This document shows positions 1-7,834 of a stretch of 15,948 nucleotides of DNA, one piece after another. This stretch comes from Flavobacteriales bacterium UBA3376 (GTDB lineage: Bacteria; Bacteroidota; Bacteroidia; Flavobacteriales; Weeksellaceae): the NCBI GenBank assembly GCA_002359055.1, contig DEQC01000047.1:1-15948 (forward strand), given 5' to 3'. The notes below the pieces were generated by a model that was not told the origin of the DNA, ran no database searches, and worked only from the letters and a program-made list of their open reading frames with translations. Both the position numbers and the translations under genes were made by a program. Position 1 is the first letter of the stretch. The number at the start of each line of letters is the position of its first letter.

Positions 1-55
1 TTTTTAATGCTTTGTCGATAGAATTTATAGAATTAGATTCATATAAATCACTTTT

Positions 56-67
56 TTTGTATCTTCG
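56..67 (+). promoter_or_regulatory. possible ileS promoter (-7 region)
   Basis: TATCTTCG at 60-67 differs by one base from the Bacteroidota -7 element TAnnTTTG and follows a T-rich stretch. No convincing TTTG lies 19-22 bp upstream of it, so the -33 half is weak. The 131 bases before ileS hold no gene that I can see and are the only place in the window for a promoter of the ileS cluster; the true promoter could lie further upstream. Confidence 0.3.
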
Positions 68-131
68 CAAACCTTATCAAATTGATGAGACATAACATCA
101 AACAAAGTTAAATAGTCTATTTTGCCATATT

Positions 132-3100
132 ATGAGTGGGAGATTTAAAGAATATAAACAACTGGACTTAGTAAACATTGCAGAAGAAGTCCTAAAAGAA
201 TGGAAAGACAATAAGATTTTCGAAAAAAGTGTAAGTTCTCGAGAAGGGCAACCAAATTATGTTTTTTATGAAGGTCCGCCTTCAGCCAATGGTACGCCTG
301 GAATCCACCATGTAATGGCACGTGCAATTAAAGATATTTTTTGCAGGTATCAGACTTTAAAAGGAAAACAAGTTCATAGAAAAGCAGGTTGGGATACACA
401 TGGACTTCCCGTTGAATTAGGAGTAGAAAAAGAACTTGGAATTACGAAAGAAGACATTGGGAAAAAAATAACCGTTGAAGAATACAACAAGGCTTGTCGT
501 GAAGCTGTGATGCGATATACCGATGTTTGGAATGATTTGACGGAAAAAATGGGATATTGGGTCGATTTAGAGGATCCTTACATCACTTATGAACCAAAAT
601 ATATGGAATCGGTTTGGTGGTTGTTGAAGCAAATTTATGACAAAAACCTTTTGTACAAAGGTTATACAATTCAACCCTATTCACCGAAAGCAGGTACAGG
701 TTTATCTTCTCACGAATTAAATATGCCTGGAGCTTATAAAGACGTGACCGATTCTTCAGTCATCGCTCAATTCAAAGCCATTAAAGCTTCACATGATTTA
801 TTGAAAGATGTAGAAGGCAATCTTTATTTCTTGGCTTGGACGACTACACCTTGGACACTTCCTTCAAATACAGCATTGACAGTTGGTCCAAAAATAAATT
901 ATGTTTTGGTCGAAACTTTCAATCAATATACTTTTCAATCACAGAAAGTTATTTTAGCTAAAGATCTATTGGCTTCAGTTTTTGCAGGAAAATATTTCGA
1001 AACGGATAGTCAAGAAGATTTAAATAATTTTAAAGAAGAAGACAAAAAAATACCTTATCGAGTTCTAAAAGAATTCAAAGGTTCAGATTTGGTAGGTGCG
1101 AAATATGAGCAATTATTGCCATGGGCACTTCCATACGAAAATGCAGATCAAGCATTTCGCGTAATCAGTGGAGACTTTGTCACCACAGAAGATGGAACGG
1201 GTATCGTTCATACAGCTCCGACTTTTGGTGCGGATGACGCTCAGGTTGCCAAAGAAAATGGAGTGCCACCTATGTTGGTTTTGGATGAAAATGATTCGGC
1301 AGTTCCTTTGGTAGATTTACAAGGGAAATTTATCGATAGTTTACCAGAAGGTTTTGGAGGTAAATATGTGAAGAATGAATATTATGACGAAGGTGAAGCT
1401 CCAGAACGCTCAGTTGATGTTGAAATTGCAATTTTATTAAAAGAAGACAATAAAGCATTTAAAGTAGAGCGATTCAAACACAACTATCCTCATTGTTGGA
1501 GAACTGATAAACCGATTTTATATTATCCACTCGATTCTTGGTTCATAAAAATTACTGACGTTCGCGATCGAATGGCAGAATTGAATCAAAACATCAATTG
1601 GAAACCTAAATCTACGGGTGAAGGTCGATTTGGAAATTGGTTAGAAAATGCTAACGATTGGAATTTATCGCGTTCGCGTTATTGGGGAATCCCATTGCCA
1701 ATTTGGAGAACAGAAGATAATTCTGAAGAAATAATCATTGGTTCTATGGAACAATTGATGAGTGAAATCAATAAATCCATAGAAGCGGGCATCATGGAGA
1801 AAAATCCTTACGAAGGATTTGTCGCAGGTGATATGTCAGAAGAAAATTATGCGAAAGTCGATTTGCATAAAAACATAGTCGATGAAATCGTATTGGTTTC
1901 TTCAACTGGTCAGCCGATGAGAAGAGAAAGCGATCTTATCGATGTTTGGTTTGACTCTGGAGCAATGCCTTATGCGCAATTCCATTATCCGTTCGAGAAC
2001 AAAGATTGGATAGATTCTGGCGATAAATTCCCAGCTGATTTTATTGCTGAAGGAGTTGATCAAACGAGGGGATGGTTCTATACTTTACATGCGATAGGAA
2101 CTTTGGTTTTTGATAGCGTAGCTTATAAAAATGTAGTTTCTAATGGTTTGGTGTTGGACAAAAACGGGCAGAAAATGTCAAAACGTTTAGGCAATGCAGT
2201 TGATCCATTTGAAACTTTAGCGATTTATGGTCCGGATGCTACCCGTTGGTATATGATTTCCAATGCACAACCATGGGAGAATTTGAAATTCGATATTTCT
2301 GGGGTAGATGAAGTAAGAAGAAAATTCTTCGGAACGCTTTACAATACTTATTCATTCTTTGCTCTTTATGCCAATGTCGATGGATTTACTTTTGATGAAG
2401 AAGAAATTCCAGTGGATCAAAGAGCGGAATTGGATCGTTGGATATTGTCAGAGTTGAATACATTGATTAAGAAAGTTGATCAATTTTATACAGAATACGA
2501 GCCTACGCGTGCGGCGAGAGCTATTCAAGAATTTGTAGTTGATAATCTGAGCAATTGGCACATTCGTTTAAGCAGAAGAAGATTCTGGAAGGGTGAATAT
2601 ACAGCGGATAAAATTTCGGCTTATCAAACGCTTTATACTGTTTTAGAGAAAATAGCGATTATCTCAGCCCCAATTGCACCTTTCTTTATGGATCGTTTGT
2701 ACAAAGATTTGAATTCTGTCACTGGAAAAACAGAAGTAGAATCTGTTCATTTGGCAGAGTTTCCAAAGGTAGATGAGTCTTTGATCGATTCAGAATTAGA
2801 AATTAGAACTCAGTTGGCACAAACTGCTACGAGTATGATTTTATCATTGAGAAAAGCAGCAGATATAAGAGTTCGTCAACCATTGCAGAAAGTAATTATT
2901 CCTGTTTTGAACGATGAAATGAAAAATCGATTGAGCGCAGTTTCTGAATTATTGATGCAAGAAGTCAATGTGAAGGAAATTCAACTATTGACCAACGAAG
3001 AAGCATCGGATTTGTTAGTTAAGAATATAAAACCTAACTTTAAGATATTGGGTCCTAAGTTCGGAGCGGATATGAAAGCGATTTCAGCTGCTACGGCAAA

Positions 3101-3539
3101 ATTGACAAACGACGATATAGTGGCTTTGGAAGAAAGCGGAAATATAAGTTTGAATTTAGGAGATCGAACCATAGATTTAACTTTAGAGGACTTTGAAATA
3201 TCGACCAAAGACATTCCAGGATGGACAGTTGCATCCAACGGAACACTAACAGTAGCTTTAGATGTTACTATGACCGATGAGCTGTTGTCAGAAGGAATGG
3301 CACGAGAATTGGTTAATCGAATTCAGAATTTACGTAAAGACAATGGATTTGAATTGACAGATAGGATTAATTTAACCTTAAAAAAGGATGAAAAGCTTGA
3401 AATGGTAATTAATCAAAATAAAGATTATATTTGTTCTGAAACACTTGTGACACAGATTGAATTCGTAGATGAAGTCATAGGTGGAACGAAGATAGAAATA
3501 GATGAATTAGTAACTGAAATTACAATTTCAAAAACTTAA
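132..3539 (+). CDS. ileS: isoleucyl-tRNA synthetase, type 2 (IleRS2)
   Basis: Cytoplasmic class Ia aminoacyl-tRNA synthetase that charges tRNA-Ile with isoleucine at the cost of ATP. Residues 41-60 carry the first signature region of the Rossmann catalytic domain, ending G57-I-H-H60. The second signature, KMSKR, is at 681-685. The inserted CP1 editing domain shows the threonine-rich WTTTPW stretch from W236 and the D354-G-T-G-I-V-H360 segment followed by GADD at 367-370, the usual site of the editing aspartate. An anticodon-binding helical domain and a long C-terminal tail follow. The length of 1135 residues fits the large eukaryote-like type 2 enzymes found in Bacteroidota rather than the shorter E. 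coli type. The ATG at 132 gives a normal N-terminus. The signature is GXHH instead of HXGH (see findings). It is the first gene of a cluster with the DksA-like gene (18 nt later) and lspA. Identification is very secure. Confidence 0.98.
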   Translation: MSGRFKEYKQLDLVNIAEEVLKEWKDNKIFEKSVSSREGQPNYVFYEGPPSANGTPGIHHVMARAIKDIFCRYQTLKGKQVHRKAGWDTHGLPVELGVEKELGITKEDIGKKITVEEYNKACREAVMRYTDVWNDLTEKMGYWVDLEDPYITYEPKYMESVWWLLKQIYDKNLLYKGYTIQPYSPKAGTGLSSHELNMPGAYKDVTDSSVIAQFKAIKASHDLLKDVEGNLYFLAWTTTPWTLPSNTALTVGPKINYVLVETFNQYTFQSQKVILAKDLLASVFAGKYFETDSQEDLNNFKEEDKKIPYRVLKEFKGSDLVGAKYEQLLPWALPYENADQAFRVISGDFVTTEDGTGIVHTAPTFGADDAQVAKENGVPPMLVLDENDSAVPLVDLQGKFIDSLPEGFGGKYVKNEYYDEGEAPERSVDVEIAILLKEDNKAFKVERFKHNYPHCWRTDKPILYYPLDSWFIKITDVRDRMAELNQNINWKPKSTGEGRFGNWLENANDWNLSRSRYWGIPLPIWRTEDNSEEIIIGSMEQLMSEINKSIEAGIMEKNPYEGFVAGDMSEENYAKVDLHKNIVDEIVLVSSTGQPMRRESDLIDVWFDSGAMPYAQFHYPFENKDWIDSGDKFPADFIAEGVDQTRGWFYTLHAIGTLVFDSVAYKNVVSNGLVLDKNGQKMSKRLGNAVDPFETLAIYGPDATRWYMISNAQPWENLKFDISGVDEVRRKFFGTLYNTYSFFALYANVDGFTFDEEEIPVDQRAELDRWILSELNTLIKKVDQFYTEYEPTRAARAIQEFVVDNLSNWHIRLSRRRFWKGEYTADKISAYQTLYTVLEKIAIISAPIAPFFMDRLYKDLNSVTGKTEVESVHLAEFPKVDESLIDSELEIRTQLAQTATSMILSLRKAADIRVRQPLQKVIIPVLNDEMKNRLSAVSELLMQEVNVKEIQLLTNEEASDLLVKNIKPNFKILGPKFGADMKAISAATAKLTNDDIVALEESGNISLNLGDRTIDLTLEDFEISTKDIPGWTVASNGTLTVALDVTMTDELLSEGMARELVNRIQNLRKDNGFELTDRINLTLKKDEKLEMVINQNKDYICSETLVTQIEFVDEVIGGTKIEIDELVTEITISKT
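300..311 (+). other. GIHH (swapped HXGH) signature codons of ileS
   Basis: Codons gga-atc-cac-cat encode G57-I-H-H60. In the canonical class I motif HXGH the first residue is His and the third is Gly; here they are exchanged. This is seen directly in the sequence. Confidence 0.9.
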
Positions 3540-3557
3540 ACTTAAAATCTAATTATT

Positions 3558-3941
3558 ATGACAACAGAAATTAAAACAAAATATTCTGATGAGGAATTAG
3601 AAGAATTCCGTCAGATCATCATGGAGAAATTGCAAAAAGCTGAGAGAGACTATGAGTTGATCAAGGAAACTTTTATGAACGGAATGGACAATGGTACCGA
3701 CGATACTTCGCCAACTTTTAAGGCGTTTGAAGAAGGGTCAGAAACCATGAGCAAAGAACAAAACGCTCAATTGGCAGCTCGTCAAGAGAAATTCATAAGA
3801 GATTTGAAAAATGCTTTGATTCGTATCGAAAATAAAACTTACGGAATTTGTAGAGTGACCGGAAAGTTAATCAATAAAGAGAGGCTAAAGTTAGTTCCGC
3901 ATGCTACTTTGAGCATAGAAGCCAAAAATATGCAACGCTAA
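3558..3941 (+). CDS. TraR/DksA-family transcription regulator, degenerate zinc finger
   Basis: A 127-residue homologue of DksA/TraR, proteins that bind in the RNA polymerase secondary channel and modulate initiation, often together with ppGpp. The N-terminal half (about 9-38 and 63-92) is charged and helical, consistent with the DksA coiled coil; the acidic stretch at about 44-50 would be its tip. The C-terminal part has the family layout YGIC-R-x-TGK-L-I-x-x-ERL followed by VPHAT, but only one cysteine (C98) remains of the usual four-cysteine zinc finger. From memory this degenerate finger is common in Bacteroidota members and is probably not a mutation. The gene starts 18 nt after ileS and ends 15 nt before lspA, so the three are probably cotranscribed. 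The family is secure; the regulatory targets are unknown. Confidence 0.9.
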   Translation: MTTEIKTKYSDEELEEFRQIIMEKLQKAERDYELIKETFMNGMDNGTDDTSPTFKAFEEGSETMSKEQNAQLAARQEKFIRDLKNALIRIENKTYGICRVTGKLINKERLKLVPHATLSIEAKNMQR

Positions 3942-3956
3942 TCTTAATTTATTGAT

Positions 3957-4571
3957 TTGAAAAAAATAGGAATTATAGTCTTTTTGGTTTTTTTGATCGA
4001 TCAATTGACCAAATTCTATATCAAAACTAATTTCCATCTCAATGAAGGAGTAGAAGTCTTCAGTTGGTTTCAACTTAAATTTGTTGAAAACCCAGGAATG
4101 GCTTATGGAGCTGAGTTTGGAGGTCTCAATGGAAAAATGCTTTTATCCATTTTGAGAATATTTCTAATCGGTGGAATTGGTTGGTACATTTGGAAGAACG
4201 CTCCCAAGTTGAACAATAACTATTTTAAATATGCCATGGCACTTATATTTGCAGGTGCAATTGGTAATTTATTCGATAGTCTCTTTTATGGGATGATATT
4301 CGATACGGGTTTGACTTGGAATGCTGAACTTGGTATGTGGGAAGGTTATGCAGGAATTTCAAAAGCTGACTTCTCTGGCTATGCGAGTTTTTTACAAGGA
4401 TGCGTAGTCGATATGTTCTATTTTCCATTGTTCAATTGGCCCGATTGGATCCCATTGATTGGAGGAAAAGAGTTTTTCTCATATATTTTCAATGTAGCAG
4501 ATTCGGCCATCACAGTAGGTGGTGCTATAGCTATACTTTTTCGGAAAAAAGTATTTGGAGACACTTTGTAG
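3957..4571 (+). CDS. lspA: lipoprotein signal peptidase (signal peptidase II)
   Basis: Inner-membrane aspartyl protease that removes the signal peptide of diacylglyceryl-modified prolipoproteins. All family blocks are visible: D15-Q-L-T-K in the first membrane helix, N45-P-G-M-A-Y-G, G-A-I-G-N-L-F-D at 100-107, VVD with catalytic D152, and F-N-V-A-D with catalytic D182. Four membrane helices are apparent, at about 4-16, 62-78, 92-110 and 178-196. At 204 residues it is longer than the roughly 160-residue E. coli enzyme; the extra length lies around 113-148 and 160-172 in the extracytoplasmic region, as in other Bacteroidota homologues. The start appears to be TTG at 3957, because no in-frame ATG lies between the previous stop and the first conserved helix. 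It is the last gene of the ileS cluster and is followed by a strong terminator. Confidence 0.96.
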   Translation: MKKIGIIVFLVFLIDQLTKFYIKTNFHLNEGVEVFSWFQLKFVENPGMAYGAEFGGLNGKMLLSILRIFLIGGIGWYIWKNAPKLNNNYFKYAMALIFAGAIGNLFDSLFYGMIFDTGLTWNAELGMWEGYAGISKADFSGYASFLQGCVVDMFYFPLFNWPDWIPLIGGKEFFSYIFNVADSAITVGGAIAILFRKKVFGDTL

Positions 4572-4590
4572 AAAATTAACACACTTATAT

Positions 4591-4623
4591 AAACCTCTTA
4601 AGCATTGCTTGAGAGGTTTTTTG
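4591..4623 (+). terminator. intrinsic terminator of the ileS-lspA cluster
   Basis: A 13-bp stem pairs 4591-4603 with 4607-4619, containing one T-G pair, around a 3-nt loop (ATT). Six T residues run from 4617 to 4622. It begins 19 nt after the lspA stop codon, so it closes the cluster cleanly. Confidence 0.92.
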
Positions 4624-4671
4624 TTAATATTTATCGATCAGATGTTAAATTTTTGTTTGAAAATTAAATGG

Positions 4672-4703
4672 TTTGCTCGTTTCATCTAAGCCAATTATCT
4701 TTG
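4672..4703 (+). promoter_or_regulatory. promoter of the DUF3817 gene
   Basis: TTTG at 4672-4675 and TATCTTTG at 4696-4703 are separated by 20 bp, an exact match to the Bacteroidota -33 TTTG / -7 TAnnTTTG pattern. The -7 box ends 17 nt before the start codon, so the 5' leader would be very short. An inverted repeat, AGCCAA (4689-4694) and TTGGCT (4701-4706), overlaps the -7 box and could be an operator or chance. Confidence 0.65.
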
Positions 4704-4720
4704 GCTAAATTTTATAAATT

Positions 4721-5032
4721 ATGTCAGAAAGTCAATTAAAAAAATACTTCAATATATTTTGCATACTTGAACTTATCAGTTGTTTCCTTTTGTTTTGTAT
4801 AGCTATGCCATTGAAATACGGATATGGCATTACAGAACAAATGTTTCTGATCGGTTCTTTTCACGGAGCAGCTTTTGTCGGATACATCTTATTGGCAATT
4901 TTAGTTAGAAAAATTTACAAATGGGACGATGAGGAGTTTGCATTCATTCTACTTTTTGGATTTATTCCATTCGCCACTTGGTTGGTACATAAAAAAGTGA
5001 AAAATTTCGAAGAAAACGTTTCAGAAGACTAA
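4721..5032 (+). CDS. DUF3817-family small integral membrane protein
   Basis: A 103-residue membrane protein with three hydrophobic helices at about 11-31, 41-63 and 73-90. It matches the layout I know for DUF3817: an N-terminal helix ending in an A-M-P-L-K-Y block (28-33), a G-x-x-H-G element (G45, H48, G49) at the start of the second helix, and an I-P-F-x-T-x-x-x-x-K element (82-91) in the last. No enzymatic or transport role is established for the family. It has its own promoter and ends 32 nt before trpS, so the two may be cotranscribed. The C-terminus is acidic and hydrophilic. The family call is from memory of sequence pattern and is fairly confident; no function is assigned. Confidence 0.82.
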   Translation: MSESQLKKYFNIFCILELISCFLLFCIAMPLKYGYGITEQMFLIGSFHGAAFVGYILLAILVRKIYKWDDEEFAFILLFGFIPFATWLVHKKVKNFEENVSED

Positions 5033-5064
5033 TTTATAAGCAATTTCAAAATTATATATCATTC

Positions 5065-6039
5065 ATGGCAAGAGTTTTAACAGGAGTTCAATCGACAGGT
5101 ACACCACATTTAGGTAATATTTTAGGAGCAATTTCACCAGCCATAGAAATGGCCAATTCAAACAATGATGCGTCTTTTATTTTTATAGCAGATCTACATG
5201 CATTGACTCAAATCAAAGATGCTGAACTATTGAAAAAAAATACTTATGAAGTTGCTGCAGCTTGGTTAGCCTTAGGATTGGATACGGAAAAAGCGATTTT
5301 TTATAGACAATCTGATATTCCACAAGTCACCGAATTGACTTGGTATTTGCTGAACTTTTTTCAATACCAAAGATTGACTTTGGCACATTCCTTCAAAGAT
5401 AAACAAGATTATCTTGCCGATGTAAACGCCGGATTGTTTACCTATCCAATTTTGATGGCTGCTGATATTTTGATGTATGATGCCGAAATTGTTCCTGTAG
5501 GTAAAGATCAATTGCAACATCTCGAAATTACAAGAGACGTAGCTGAAAGATTTAATAACCAAATGGGAGAAACTTTTCTACTTCCTCAAGCCAAAATTTC
5601 AGAAGATGTGATGCTCGTTCCTGGTACAGATGGACATAAAATGAGTAAATCCAGAAATAATTTCATCAATATATTTTTACCTAAAAAGCAATTGAGAAAA
5701 CAAATCATGTCGATACAAACCGATAGTACGCCTTTGGAAGATCCTAAAAATCCAGATACGGACAATGTTTTTGCTTTGTATCAATTGATCGCTTCACCTG
5801 AACAAATCGAGGAAATGCGTCAAAATTATCTGAACGGGAATTATGGATATGGTCATGCGAAAACTGCTTTGTTTGAATTGATACTTGAAAAATATTCGGA
5901 TGCTCGAGTGAAATTCGATGAGTTGATGTCCGATACTTCGATTTTGGATAAATACCTCGATGAAGGTGCTGCTCGTGCACAAATGGTTGGAAATGAAGTA
6001 CTGAAAAGAGTCAGAGAAAAGTTAGGTTTGAAGGTATAA
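5065..6039 (+). CDS. trpS: tryptophanyl-tRNA synthetase
   Basis: Cytoplasmic class Ic synthetase, normally a homodimer, that charges tRNA-Trp. The HIGH-type motif is H15-L-G-N18 after the usual G-x-Q-S/P-T/S-G block at 7-12. The M131-A-A-D134-I-L segment supplies the aspartate that recognises the indole nitrogen, V-G-K-D-Q is at 145-149, and K192-M-S-K-S196 is the second signature. At 324 residues it is of normal bacterial length and appears intact. It starts 32 nt after the DUF3817 gene. No T-box-like leader or attenuator is visible, and no intrinsic terminator is obvious before the downstream kinase gene. Confidence 0.97.
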   Translation: MARVLTGVQSTGTPHLGNILGAISPAIEMANSNNDASFIFIADLHALTQIKDAELLKKNTYEVAAAWLALGLDTEKAIFYRQSDIPQVTELTWYLLNFFQYQRLTLAHSFKDKQDYLADVNAGLFTYPILMAADILMYDAEIVPVGKDQLQHLEITRDVAERFNNQMGETFLLPQAKISEDVMLVPGTDGHKMSKSRNNFINIFLPKKQLRKQIMSIQTDSTPLEDPKNPDTDNVFALYQLIASPEQIEEMRQNYLNGNYGYGHAKTALFELILEKYSDARVKFDELMSDTSILDKYLDEGAARAQMVGNEVLKRVREKLGLKV

Positions 6040-6084
6040 ATTTAGATCAAATAAAATTTCTCCGATTTAGGTATATTAATTGAT

Positions 6085-6124
6085 GTGTTTGTAGAGATTT
6101 TGAATTCAAAGTTCTTTCAAACAC
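6085..6124 (+). promoter_or_regulatory. 40-nt dyad/hairpin just before the kinase start
   Basis: GTGTTTG (6085-6091) and CAAACAC (6118-6124) form the outer arms, and the perfect palindrome TTTGAATTCAAA (6099-6110) lies at exactly the same centre. The 7-nt spacers also pair in part, giving 16 pairs out of 18 positions (three are G-U in RNA) around an AATT loop. No T-run follows on either strand, so it does not look like an intrinsic terminator. It ends 3 nt before the ATG at 6128 and could be an operator or a translation-controlling hairpin. The structure is seen; the function is inferred. Confidence 0.5.
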
Positions 6125-6127
6125 CAA

Positions 6128-7834
6128 ATGACATCAAAATTTAAAAATAGAAAGTTTGTTCAATTCTCTTTGATAGCATGTACTTTGCTAATTCAAATGA
6201 CTATTTTTTTGTTTTTTTATAATGAGTTTTTCAACGAAAAAAAACTCTTTGAAATCAGAACTCAATTAGAAAATTCAAAAAAAATAAAAGAACTTACCAA
6301 TGAGTCGAAATATGAATTGATAAAAGCCCAAAATCATTTGAATAATTATTTGGATGAACTCAATAGAGATGATTTAGAAATTTACTTTCAATCCATTCGA
6401 AACATTACAAGTAAAATAGATAGCACAAAAGTTTTTGGAAATTCTATACCTTCTATCAAAACATTTGAATCTGAAGAAAATCAATTGCAATTGGAGAATT
6501 TGGAAAAGTTGATCGATTCGGTTTATAATCATTTGCCAGAAAAAATCGAAACCAAAGCTCCAACGAATTTGAAGGAATTTAATATAAGTTCAACTCCTCC
6601 AGAAATTGAAATCGAAGAAATTTATGTTTCAGATACAATTCCAAGAAAAAAGTTTTTCCCAAGATTAAAGGATGCAATCAGTGGAAATGTCGATGTGAAA
6701 ACCGATACGGTTTTTATTACCATGAAATACAATAACCTGATCGATACTATAAAAGTCAAAAATGATTTTGAAAATGCTTTGAATGTTATCAGTGACTTCT
6801 ACACTAAGGAACTTTCGAATTATCAAAGTTATTTGTCATCTCTCCAAAAAACCAATAAAAGCGTTTATAAAGAATACAATGATTTAGTCAGTTTAAGCAA
6901 TAATTTGATTGAAGTTTATGATTCGACTTCGGATGAATTGAGTTCGCAATTGGAAAGTCAATTCAATGAAAGATTTTCAAAAAATAATAAAATCAGAAGA
7001 TACACAGTTTTTGGACTGATGATTTTGATGTTTATAGTGCTGATCATTGTGGCTTATTATACAAAACAATCATTTGTTTACGAGAGAAAATTAAAAGAAG
7101 CACACGATAGAATTCAAAATAACCTAAAATTTAAAAATCGAATTTTAGGGATGATGAGTCATGAATTTCGCTCACCACTCAAAATTGTGAATTTATTTGT
7201 CGATCGAATATATAAGAAAACTGAGGATGAAAAAGTGATCGATAGTTTGAAATCGATTCGTTTTACGAATGACTCATTGTTAATTCAAGCCAATCAAATT
7301 CTTGAATACACCAAAGATCAAGACAAAGCAATTGAATTAAATCCGGTAATTTTCAATTTAAAAGAAGAAATCAATTCCATTCTGAAAATTTTCAAACCCT
7401 ATATAGAATCGGTCAACAATGAATTTGAAGTTGAGGATGAGTTGAAAGAAAATATTTTTGTTTTTGCCGATCGTGCAAAAATTCATCAGCTTTTCATTAA
7501 TTTATTAGGAAATGCCAATAAATTTACACAAAATGGAAAAATATTAGTTTCTTTGAAAACAATGAATTTATCGGACAATCATTTGAACTTTATCACAACT
7601 ATAAAAGATACTGGAATTGGAATTTCAGAAAGTGATATCGATAAAATATTTGATCCATATTATAAAGGTGAACTTTTGGAAGGAGTGGAGAATTTAGGTG
7701 TTGGTTTAGGTTTGAATTTATGTAAAGAAATCATCGAACTTTTCGATGGAAATATTTCTATAGAAAGTGAATTGGGCAAAGGAACTTCAATTACATTTCA
7801 AATCAACTTAAAAATCGCAAATGAACAATCTTAG
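6128..7834 (+). CDS. membrane sensor histidine kinase
   Basis: A 568-residue inner-membrane kinase. A membrane helix at about 11-32 is followed by a large sensor region (33-290) rich in charged, probably coiled-coil helices, then a second helix at about 292-312. A short linker helix leads into a HisKA dimerisation/phosphoacceptor domain with S-H345-E-F-R-S-P, where H345 is the phosphorylated residue. The HATPase domain shows an N box (N458, N462, N464), a G1 box D494-T-G-I-G, an F box around F508 and a G2 box GVGLGL at 524-529. No PAS, HAMP or receiver domain is visible, so it is not a hybrid. I cannot assign the ligand; the sensor is not a family I recognise. It overlaps the response regulator gene by 14 nt, indicating a cotranscribed and probably translationally coupled pair. 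Confidence 0.93.
   Translation: MTSKFKNRKFVQFSLIACTLLIQMTIFLFFYNEFFNEKKLFEIRTQLENSKKIKELTNESKYELIKAQNHLNNYLDELNRDDLEIYFQSIRNITSKIDSTKVFGNSIPSIKTFESEENQLQLENLEKLIDSVYNHLPEKIETKAPTNLKEFNISSTPPEIEIEEIYVSDTIPRKKFFPRLKDAISGNVDVKTDTVFITMKYNNLIDTIKVKNDFENALNVISDFYTKELSNYQSYLSSLQKTNKSVYKEYNDLVSLSNNLIEVYDSTSDELSSQLESQFNERFSKNNKIRRYTVFGLMILMFIVLIIVAYYTKQSFVYERKLKEAHDRIQNNLKFKNRILGMMSHEFRSPLKIVNLFVDRIYKKTEDEKVIDSLKSIRFTNDSLLIQANQILEYTKDQDKAIELNPVIFNLKEEINSILKIFKPYIESVNNEFEVEDELKENIFVFADRAKIHQLFINLLGNANKFTQNGKILVSLKTMNLSDNHLNFITTIKDTGIGISESDIDKIFDPYYKGELLEGVENLGVGLGLNLCKEIIELFDGNISIESELGKGTSITFQINLKIANEQS

Noticed and set aside
52..58. T-run before ileS as a phase-variable tract
   Set aside because: Seven T residues are ordinary in this AT-rich genome, and no surface gene is under its control.
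145..327. Short open frame on the minus strand within ileS
   Set aside because: It is fully antisense to the conserved catalytic region of ileS and shows no independent coding signal. The other minus-strand frames inside ileS, lspA, trpS, the glycosyltransferase and the giant gene were rejected for the same reason.
6085..6124. Reading the dyad after trpS as an intrinsic terminator
   Set aside because: The stem is long enough, but no T-run follows on the + strand or on the minus strand, so it is reported as a dyad of unknown role.
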